DNA of 8,513 nt, from NCBI GenBank assembly GCA_937874965.1, contig CALNCD010000154.1, forward strand, positions 1-8,513. The letters run 5' to 3'. The notes beneath the pieces were generated by a model. That model was not told the DNA's origin. It was given only the letters and a program-made list of their open reading frames with translations, and ran no database searches. The stretch comes from an uncultured Erysipelotrichaceae bacterium. Its GTDB lineage: Bacteria > Bacillota_I > Bacilli_A > Erysipelotrichales > Erysipelotrichaceae. Of this stretch, positions 1 through 5,156 are shown in pieces. The position numbers were made by a program, and so were the translations under genes. How positions within the stretch are numbered: position 1 is the first letter of the stretch; every line of letters starts with the position of its first letter.

Positions 1-1
1 A

Positions 2-250
2 TTCCCGATTGATACGGCAGTTGAAACACCCATTTACTTAATGAAAGTATCAGGCGGGGATAACTACGATCCTCAGATATGGAAAACCTATTTTTCAATT
101 CTTTCCGGTTCATCCATTCATGATTCCCAATTTTCTTTCCTAGAGCGCCATGCTTTCTATGACCATGCTAAAACCGCATATGCAATTGTCGCAACCGGAG
201 AAGAGTCTCTCTATGCAAACATTATCATTAAGAAAGGTGTTGTCAAATAG
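2..250 (+). CDS. FucU-like sugar mutarotase (RbsD/FucU family), 3' part only
   Basis: This is the C-terminal 82 residues of an RbsD/FucU-family protein; the gene enters from beyond the left edge. These cytosolic enzymes interconvert sugar anomers or ring forms (L-fucose mutarotase, D-ribose pyranase), speeding delivery of the right form to a kinase or isomerase. What I see: a tail with HAFYDHAKTAYAIVATGE followed by YANIIIKKG, which matches the FucU C-terminus (FYERAQKAFAIVITGE, then YGNILLKKG) more closely than RbsD. The upstream stretch with MKVSGGDNYDP also matches FucU. The C-terminal catalytic Tyr position (Tyr120 in E. coli FucU) is kept; the N-terminal His and Asp lie outside the window. 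The ATG at 41 is an internal Met, not a start, because the family fold needs about 60 more N-terminal residues. It is the first visible gene of the operon, 17 nt before the isomerase. The exact substrate is unknown. Confidence 0.85.
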   Translation, partial: FPIDTAVETPIYLMKVSGGDNYDPQIWKTYFSILSGSSIHDSQFSFLERHAFYDHAKTAYAIVATGEESLYANIIIKKGVVK

Positions 251-267
251 ACAACAAGGGGATTAAT

Positions 268-882
268 ATGAATCACGAGTTCTATAAACGTGAAATTGAA
301 CGAATTCTGTCTCATGAAGTAACAACAGTTTCATTACAGCACGACCAGATCAAGCATACCTTTACAGAGTGGGAACGCGCTCTAGACATACTAAGTGAAT
401 GTCAGGGTAAAGTTGTGGTAACGGGCATCGGGAAATCCGGTCATATCGGGCGTAAAATCGCCGCATCATTTGCAAGCACTGGGACTCCTGCATTCTTTAT
501 GCACAGCAGCGAAGGAGTACATGGTGATTTAGGAATGATTGAAAAAAACGACTGCGTTCTCCTCTTATCCAACAGCGGCGAAACACAAGAAGTGCTCAAC
601 CTTTTACCAACCCTGCATGCTATTGGCGTTCAAACGCTATCCATTACCGCTAATCCCGATTCAACTCTCGCTAGAAGTGTTTCAGTCTCCTTAAATTATA
701 CCTACTCTCAAGAAGCGGATGCATTAGCCCTTGCTCCTTCTTCAAGTGCAGTAGCCTTGCTTATCTACGGCGATTTACTCGCATTTACACTGGAAAGTCT
801 GAAGCATTTTTCAAAAAATGATTTTCATCGTTTTCATCCTGGAGGAAGTCTGGGTCAGATGTTATCAGAAGGAGAAGAGTAA
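268..882 (+). CDS. D-arabinose-5-phosphate isomerase, SIS domain only (KdsD/KpsF/GutQ family)
   Basis: This is a 204-residue sugar isomerase predicted to interconvert D-ribulose-5-phosphate and D-arabinose-5-phosphate in the cytosol. The SIS domain spans roughly residues 35-195. Signatures are GKSGHIGRK (55-63), HGDLGM (85-90), SNSGE (101-105), LAPSSS (155-160) and HPGGSLG (190-196). By alignment from memory with E. coli KdsD, the residues matching Lys59, His88, Glu111, Glu152 and His193 are all present as K56, H85, E108, E149 and H190. KdsD and GutQ carry two further CBS domains (about 320 residues in total). Here the gene ends just after the SIS domain, and the next gene starts 2 nt later, so the short form looks natural rather than broken. 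AAGGGG at 256-261 lies 6 nt before the ATG. A Gram-positive has no LPS Kdo pathway, so a catabolic role with the neighbouring kinase is more likely. Family confidence is high; the substrate is inferred. Confidence 0.88.
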   Translation: MNHEFYKREIERILSHEVTTVSLQHDQIKHTFTEWERALDILSECQGKVVVTGIGKSGHIGRKIAASFASTGTPAFFMHSSEGVHGDLGMIEKNDCVLLLSNSGETQEVLNLLPTLHAIGVQTLSITANPDSTLARSVSVSLNYTYSQEADALALAPSSSAVALLIYGDLLAFTLESLKHFSKNDFHRFHPGGSLGQMLSEGEE

Positions 883-884
883 GT

Positions 885-1805
885 ATGGCAATCCTTGTTA
901 TCGGGAGCTTTATGATGGATAATGTTGTCGTCACTGAGCGTTTTCCTAAAGAAGGCGAAACACTCATTGGAATGAGTTTTAATAAATTTCCAGGAGGAAA
1001 AGGGGCAAATCAAGCTGTCGCAGCTGCACGTCTTGGAGCTAAAGTTGCAATGGCAGGAAAAGTTGGACATGACAGCGATGGCGAGTGTTTCAAGTCTTTA
1101 CTTGAAAACGAGGGCATCGATATTGAATTCATTCTTTCTTCGCTTGGCAATTCACATACCGGAATTGGTTCAATTACGATCGATCATCTTGGAGAGAACA
1201 AAATCATTATTGTTCCGGGTGCAAACCTGGAATATTCACTGGATGACCTTCAAATCCTTTGGAACGAAGTTGATTTACAAGATATCCAGGTAATTTTACT
1301 TCAAAACGAAATGCGAACGGAAGTAATTGAAACTGCCATCACACTAGCTCATAATGCCGCTAAAACAGTCATTTATAACCCTGCACCTGCTAAAGTATTG
1401 GATGAAAAAATCTATAAAATGATTGACTACATCACACCAAATGAACATGAGTTATCGCTCATTGCAAACCAAGCCATTCATACCTTTGACGATACAATCT
1501 CGGCAGCAAAAACTTTGTTAGATAAAGGAGTTAAAAATGTTATTGTTACTTTGGGAAAAAAAGGATGTCTTTTCTTGAACAAGGAAACGAAGTATCACTC
1601 ACAATCCTATCCTGTCCAAACCAAGGATACCGTAGCAGCAGGAGATTCCTTCAATGGAGCTCTGGCGTATGGAATCGATGCTGGATTAGATCTCAAGGAA
1701 ACCCTTAATCTCGCTAATAAAGTCGGCGCATTAACGGTCACGAAATCTGGCGCCATCCCTTCGCTGCCTACAATGAGTGATGTCACACAGGCATTCGAGA
1801 ATTAA
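885..1805 (+). CDS. Ribokinase-like sugar kinase (PfkB family)
   Basis: A 306-residue PfkB-family kinase, the usual ribokinase length, predicted to transfer phosphate from ATP to the C5 hydroxyl of a pentose. Visible motifs are PGGKGANQA (36-44, first PfkB signature), NPAPAK (165-170), TPNEHE (184-189), IVTLGKKG (220-227) and DTVAAGDSFNGAL (248-260). The last contains the anion hole and the catalytic base D254. Of the sugar contacts known in E. coli RbsK (N14, D16, G42, K43, N46, E143, D255), the equivalents D12, G38, K39, N42, E142 and D254 are kept, but N14 is replaced by M10. That change near the sugar pocket suggests the substrate may not be plain D-ribose. The start is set by AGAAGGAGAAG at 868-878 inside the previous gene, whose stop is 2 nt upstream, suggesting translational coupling. 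It could be a true ribokinase or a D-arabinose kinase. Confidence 0.9.
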   Translation: MAILVIGSFMMDNVVVTERFPKEGETLIGMSFNKFPGGKGANQAVAAARLGAKVAMAGKVGHDSDGECFKSLLENEGIDIEFILSSLGNSHTGIGSITIDHLGENKIIIVPGANLEYSLDDLQILWNEVDLQDIQVILLQNEMRTEVIETAITLAHNAAKTVIYNPAPAKVLDEKIYKMIDYITPNEHELSLIANQAIHTFDDTISAAKTLLDKGVKNVIVTLGKKGCLFLNKETKYHSQSYPVQTKDTVAAGDSFNGALAYGIDAGLDLKETLNLANKVGALTVTKSGAIPSLPTMSDVTQAFEN

Positions 1806-1808
1806 TAT

Positions 1809-2162
1809 ATGAAAGTTCTTAAACAGCTGGTTATTATCCTCTTTCTTTCCGTTGCAGGAGAACTCCTACATAATCTAATTCCTCTTCCTATCCCATCCAG
1901 CATCTATGGCTTAGTGGCATTTTTGGCTCTATTAATAACAAAAACAATCAAGCTTGATCGGGTTGAGGAAATCTCAACATTTCTAATCAGTATTATGCCT
2001 ATTTTTTTCATTGTCCCGCTCATTTCAGTCGTTCATGATTTCCATACATTTAAAAATGAACTTATCCCCATTCTAATCATAATTTCAGGAACGACAGTAT
2101 TAAATATTAGCGTGACAGCCAAACTATCCGATTATCTTATTTCCAAGGAGAAACAAAAATGA
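1809..2162 (+). CDS. LrgA/CidA-family membrane protein
   Basis: A 117-residue hydrophobic protein with about four transmembrane segments (roughly residues 5-23, 30-46, 55-78 and 86-107) and a lysine-rich C-terminal tail. The LrgA/CidA hallmark PIPSSIYGL (27-35) corresponds to the family's PIPGSVIGM-type motif. The usual FFxPAGVG-type motif is degenerate here (FFIVPLISV, 66-74). LrgA proteins pair with LrgB. The family was first linked to holin-like control of murein hydrolases; LrgAB-type pairs have since been shown to move small carboxylates (pyruvate in Bacillus subtilis; glycolate/glycerate for the plant fusion PLGG1). Here the gene follows the kinase stop by 3 nt and overlaps the lrgB-like gene by 4 nt, so it forms a sugar-operon transporter candidate. 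It has no clear Shine-Dalgarno sequence (only GAGAAT before the kinase stop), so coupling to the kinase is likely. The transported compound is unknown. Confidence 0.82.
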   Translation: MKVLKQLVIILFLSVAGELLHNLIPLPIPSSIYGLVAFLALLITKTIKLDRVEEISTFLISIMPIFFIVPLISVVHDFHTFKNELIPILIIISGTTVLNISVTAKLSDYLISKEKQK

Positions 2163-2860
2163 TGACTTCAGCCATGCATTCTTCTTCTCTTTACATTTTT
2201 CTGATTCTGGCTGTGTATCTTCTCATTTCATTTCTAAGTCGTCGATTTAAAACGATTTTATTGAATGGGATTCTGTTTACTGCCGCAATCCTCATTGGGT
2301 TCAATGCCCTTACTCATATCTCAGTTGACGAAATGACACTCTTAACCAAGCCCTTGCAGTTCCTGCTTACTCCCGCAACTATCTGCCTTGCCGTCCCGAT
2401 TTACAAGAATCGATCCCTGATTATCCAGTATCTGAAAGTAATTTGCATCAGCCTACTGGTAGGCACCATAACCTGCATGGTTTCAATCGCAGTTCTCTCC
2501 TTTCTATTCAAACTGAACTCAATCAGCATGATTTCATTAATACCTAAGTCAGTAACGACCGCTATTGCGCTTGGTATAAGTGAAGAACTGGGGGGAATGG
2601 TATCACTAACAGCATTAAGTGTTATTTTAACAGGTGTTTTTGGTTCGATTATTGCTCACCCACTTTGTCGCTTGCTTCGTATCAGAAATGATATTTCAAT
2701 AGGATTGGCCATCGGAAACTCATCTCATGCAGTCGGAACAGCAAAGGCTTTTGAAGTAAATAACCTTCAAGGAACATTCAGTAGTCTATCTATTGTAATT
2801 GCTGGACTATTTTCTGTCATCTTGGCACCACTCATTTTCACTGTTTTCAGATTACTTTAA
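2159..2860 (+). CDS. LrgB-family membrane protein
   Basis: A 233-residue polytopic membrane protein of the LrgB family, close to the usual 230 residues. Family motifs are LLTPATICLAVPIYKN (69-84), PKSVTTAIALGISEELGG (129-146) and GLAIGNSSHAVGTAKA (182-197). Typical LrgB proteins have PKSVTTPIA and GTASHGIGTA-like forms, so Pro to Ala at 135 and changes at G183-G193 mark a divergent branch. The segment SIIAHP (163-168) also departs from the usual IGP-like element. About six to seven membrane spans are visible. The start ATG overlaps the LrgA stop as ATGA, with AAGGAG at 2145-2150 eight nt upstream; a second in-frame ATG at 2162 is less likely. It presumably forms a complex with the LrgA-like partner in the cytoplasmic membrane. 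As the last gene of the operon, its context suggests uptake or export of the operon's sugar or a related metabolite. That role is inference. Confidence 0.87.
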   Translation: MMTSAMHSSSLYIFLILAVYLLISFLSRRFKTILLNGILFTAAILIGFNALTHISVDEMTLLTKPLQFLLTPATICLAVPIYKNRSLIIQYLKVICISLLVGTITCMVSIAVLSFLFKLNSISMISLIPKSVTTAIALGISEELGGMVSLTALSVILTGVFGSIIAHPLCRLLRIRNDISIGLAIGNSSHAVGTAKAFEVNNLQGTFSSLSIVIAGLFSVILAPLIFTVFRLL

Positions 2861-2877
2861 TCGTGCATATTGCGTAG

Positions 2878-2965
2878 AAAAGCCTGAACGATGAATCAAG
2901 TATGGAACTGACCTAGTCCCACGGAACTAGGTCAGTTCCTATTTTCAACAATTGTTCAGGCTTTT
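2878..2965. terminator. Nested bidirectional terminator between convergent genes
   Basis: The outer arms AAAAGCCTGAAC (2878-2889) and GTTCAGGCTTTT (2954-2965) are perfect 12-bp inverted repeats. Each strand ends in a T run, so the structure can stop both the operon (+) and the convergent regulator gene (-), whose stop codon is at 2970. A second hairpin lies inside the loop; its 3' side is followed by TATTTT, which favours + strand termination. Confidence 0.8.
2904..2939. repeat. Perfect 14-bp-arm palindrome inside the terminator loop
   Basis: Arms GGAACTGACCTAGT (2904-2917) and ACTAGGTCAGTTCC (2926-2939) are exact reverse complements around CCCACGGA. With one bulged A the stem extends two more G-C pairs, leaving a 3-nt loop. 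The trinucleotide TAT flanks both ends (2901-2903 and 2940-2942), which could be a short target duplication or chance. It may be part of the terminator, an inserted REP-like element, or an operator. Confidence 0.75.
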
Positions 2966-2969
2966 TCTT

Positions 2970-3968
2970 CTATTCAAAACTAAATGATGGTTCGAGGCAA
3001 AGAACTCGATACTCACTTCCAGGACGATTTAAGCGATTCTTAATTGTTTGTCCTGTAATAAGACCAATATCATAAGGCTGTTGAATGACACTGATAATCT
3101 CATCTGTTTCAAAAACAACTTGATAATCGAGAATACCGTAGGATGCAAGCAACAGTTTATTTTCTTTGAATAACGCATGTTTTAAAAGATAGTTCAGAAC
3201 ACCTGAGGACATGGTATTATTGAATGAGACAATTGCCGTAGGTTGCTCTTCTCTCTCTTTTGACATAAAGAACTCTGCTGCTTCGTAGCCAGACTCCATG
3301 GTGAAGTCACCATAGAAAATGGACTGTTCTTCAAACCGGAGTTTATGATCTTGCATTGCCTTTAAAAAACCTTCGTAACGTTCGAGGCCGGTACTGACTT
3401 TCAGTGATCCTGCGACAACCCCAATCTTTGTATGACCCAACTGAATAACGCGAGAAACCAATTCATACGCACCTTTGGCATTATCCTCAACAATAATATC
3501 GCAGTTCTTCAAACCATTGATTCGCCGGTCAACAAGAATTAATGGAATCGTTCCTTGTAATGTATCATTGATTTTCCTGGCATCAATACCTGATGAAGCC
3601 AATACGATACAATCAACCCGTTGACGGCTAAATTCTTCAAGAGCCTTTAGCTCCTTTTCCTTGCTCTCATTTCCACTGGCAAATACCATCAAATATTGGC
3701 TATCCACGAGCTCATCCTCTATTCCTTTAGCAATGGACATAAAATATGGATTAGAGATATCAGGAATCAAAAGACCTATTTTGTTAGTCCGGTTCATTTT
3801 AAGACTCTGTGCAATGCTGTTAGGTTTGTAATTCATCAGTTCTGCTTCTTTAAGAACCTTTTCACGCATTTCCTTGCTTGCATATCCAGAATTATTCAAT
3901 ACCCTTGATACGGTCGCCGTCGAAATTCCCAAACGTTTGGCAATGTCTTTTATTGTGATATTCTCCAT
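2970..3968 (-). CDS. LacI-family transcriptional regulator
   Basis: A 332-residue repressor of the LacI/GalR family. The N-terminal helix-turn-helix (about 4-28) contains TIKDIAKRLGISTATVSRVL, followed by the hinge helix PNSIAQSLK (49-57) with the minor-groove leucine. A periplasmic-binding-protein-like effector domain fills residues 63-332, with IGLLIPDISNPYF (64-76), DRR (147-149), RYEGFLKA (197-204) and VIQQPYDIG (294-302). At the usual FxND-M-G element the protein has FNNTMSSGV (249-257), so the common sugar-contacting Asp is Asn. It is convergent to the sugar operon and ends 109 nt from it, making it the likely local regulator of that operon, with a sugar or sugar phosphate as effector; this is inference, because the operon promoter lies outside the window. 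The start ATG has only a weak AGGT at 3975-3978. It has its own promoter and shares the nested terminator. Confidence 0.92.
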   Translation of the reverse strand: MENITIKDIAKRLGISTATVSRVLNNSGYASKEMREKVLKEAELMNYKPNSIAQSLKMNRTNKIGLLIPDISNPYFMSIAKGIEDELVDSQYLMVFASGNESKEKELKALEEFSRQRVDCIVLASSGIDARKINDTLQGTIPLILVDRRINGLKNCDIIVEDNAKGAYELVSRVIQLGHTKIGVVAGSLKVSTGLERYEGFLKAMQDHKLRFEEQSIFYGDFTMESGYEAAEFFMSKEREEQPTAIVSFNNTMSSGVLNYLLKHALFKENKLLLASYGILDYQVVFETDEIISVIQQPYDIGLITGQTIKNRLNRPGSEYRVLCLEPSFSFE

Positions 3969-3994
3969 TTTAGTACCTGTTTTCTTTTAAACTA

Positions 3995-4023
3995 ATTATA
4001 GCCTATTCATTTTGCTTTCACAA
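3995..4023 (-). promoter_or_regulatory. Sigma-A-type promoter for the LacI-family gene
   Basis: On the minus strand a perfect TATAAT (4000-3995) is preceded, after a 17-nt spacer, by TTGTGA (4023-4018), which matches TTGACA at 4 of 6 positions. It lies 27 nt upstream of the regulator's ATG. No CG-centred LacI-type palindrome overlaps it, so autoregulation is not evident. Confidence 0.7.
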
Positions 4024-4030
4024 TAAACAA

Positions 4031-4063
4031 AGGCAGTGTCATAACTAAACCCTGACAATGCCT
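4031..4063 (-). terminator. Terminator downstream of the DegV-family gene
   Basis: On the minus strand AGGCATTGTCA (4063-4053) and TGACACTGCCT (4041-4031) form an 11-bp stem with one mismatch, followed by TTGTTTATT. It lies between the degV-like stop codon at 4112 and the regulator promoter, so it insulates the two genes. An overlapping CCCTGA/TCAGGG hairpin (4050-4055 and 4065-4070) is mutually exclusive with it. Confidence 0.72.
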
Positions 4064-4111
4064 CTCAGGGTCTTTTGATTGCGACCAGCATCAGACAATA
4101 ATAAATAACAC

Positions 4112-4987
4112 TTAACTGGTCAACCCTTCATCAAAGAAGAAGACTCCGACAGCTTCCAAACCGATATGAGAGGCCAATATGCTTCCGATGGTCTGTATTT
4201 CAATCGGTACGCTGGGAATTTCATCCTGCAGCAAGCTTTTTACCTGCTCAGCCAGCTGACGATCATCGGCGTAGCAGATGCCGATTTTTTCAGATTGTGC
4301 ACCCTGCTGTTCAAGCGTCAAGGAGACGACCGTTTTCAATGCTTTCAATGTACCATGCGCCTGGGTAAGAAATTTCATTGAACCATCTACTACAGTAATG
4401 ATGGGACGGATCTTCAAAGCATTTCCAAGTTTCGCAGTAACAAGTCCGATGCGGCCGCCCTTTTGAAGTTGAGTCAGATCGTTGACCATGAAGATATGAT
4501 GGACATGTTCAACACTGTGCTGAATTGAAGCGCAGACTGCATCGAAATCATCGGTTGACTCGATAACCTTCAATGCTCGCTCAACAATCAACCCCGTCGC
4601 TAATGCTCCCGACTTTGAATCAATGACCGCCATCTTCACTCCTGGATAGCGACTCTGAACATCCTCTAAAATACCTCGTGCCAGGTTATACGAACCTGAC
4701 ATCTTGGATGAAAAGGTGATATAAATAAACCTTTGGTTGTTCATGGCATAGTTTTCAAACAGCTCAATAATATCTTGTGCTCGCGGCAACGAGCTTTTAA
4801 TACGTTTGTCCTGTTTGATGGCTTCATAGACATCTTCAGATGATAGTGTCTGCCTATCGACATACTCAACATCATTAATGCTGATAATCAATGGAATTAT
4901 CTTAACCTGATACGCCTCAAGCAATTTATCATCAATATCACAGGTACTATCAATAATCAGGTGTATCTGATCTTCGCGCATTGTCAT
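4112..4987 (-). CDS. DegV-family (FakB-like) fatty-acid-binding protein
   Basis: A 291-residue DegV-family protein. Members such as FakB bind a fatty acid and present its carboxylate to the kinase FakA for acyl-phosphate formation in phospholipid synthesis. Visible family blocks are IIDSTCDI (11-18), YITFSSKMSGSYNLA (89-103), VIDSKSGALATGL (121-133), DLTQLQKGGRIG (170-181), LKIRPIITVVDG (191-202) and SHIGLEAVGVFF (273-284). Against the usual pattern, the T-S-Q-P segment reads SSLP (65-68), and the HxGPGAxG loop keeps its His (H274) but reads GLEAVG. Fatty-acid contacts may therefore differ. No FakA-like kinase is in the window. Two ATGs lie 6 nt apart; the first is chosen because GAGGT (4995-4999) is 7 nt before it. 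The gene is monocistronic, with its own promoter and terminator. Confidence 0.9.
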   Translation of the reverse strand: MTMREDQIHLIIDSTCDIDDKLLEAYQVKIIPLIISINDVEYVDRQTLSSEDVYEAIKQDKRIKSSLPRAQDIIELFENYAMNNQRFIYITFSSKMSGSYNLARGILEDVQSRYPGVKMAVIDSKSGALATGLIVERALKVIESTDDFDAVCASIQHSVEHVHHIFMVNDLTQLQKGGRIGLVTAKLGNALKIRPIITVVDGSMKFLTQAHGTLKALKTVVSLTLEQQGAQSEKIGICYADDRQLAEQVKSLLQDEIPSVPIEIQTIGSILASHIGLEAVGVFFFDEGLTS

Positions 4988-5015
4988 TGTTTGTACCTCA
5001 CATTCCTTCCTCTGA

Positions 5016-5045
5016 ATTGTACCACTTATCAGGTTTTTATGTCAG
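5016..5045 (-). promoter_or_regulatory. Promoter for the DegV-family gene
   Basis: On the minus strand CTGACA (5045-5040, 5 of 6 consensus matches) and TACAAT (5021-5016, 5 of 6) are separated by 18 nt, 28 nt upstream of the ATG. The -35 box begins immediately after the T tract of the preceding terminator. Confidence 0.65.
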
Positions 5046-5046
5046 C

Positions 5047-5079
5047 AAAAAGACAACATGAAGGTTCATATTGTCTTTT
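5047..5079 (-). terminator. Strong terminator downstream of the ankyrin gene
   Basis: Arms AAAAGACAACATGAA (5048-5062) and TTCATATTGTCTTTT (5065-5079) are 15 nt long with one mismatch and a 2-nt centre. On the minus strand the hairpin ends in TCTTTTT, which suits termination of the gene ending at 5157. The + strand also ends in TCTTTT, so the element may work both ways, although no + strand gene needs it. Confidence 0.8.
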
Positions 5080-5156
5080 GTTTCAGGCTTTTCAAGGTAT
5101 TGGCAATATAAATCCCGAGATTAGAGAGCTGCCGATCGGAATACCGGCATAAATCA

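Noticed and set aside
41..250. A complete 69-residue small protein starting at the ATG at 41
   Set aside because: The open frame continues to the left edge, and the residues before the Met align with FucU, so this is an internal Met of a truncated gene.
785..1293. Antisense or out-of-frame open frames over the isomerase and kinase genes
   Set aside because: No recognisable family, no ribosome binding site, and they lie inside genes with clear motifs; treated as chance frames.
1809..2860. LrgA/LrgB as a phage holin system or toxin cassette
   Set aside because: No endolysin or phage genes are nearby, and the coupling is to sugar enzymes; a transport role fits the context better.
5131..5148. 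GC-rich inverted repeat GCCG/CGGC after the ankyrin gene
   Set aside because: The stem is only 4 bp, without a T tract; the 15-nt-arm hairpin just downstream is the better terminator.
4961..5152. A 63-residue plus-strand frame between degV and the ankyrin gene
   Set aside because: It runs across the degV promoter and a strong terminator hairpin, and its translation resembles no known protein.
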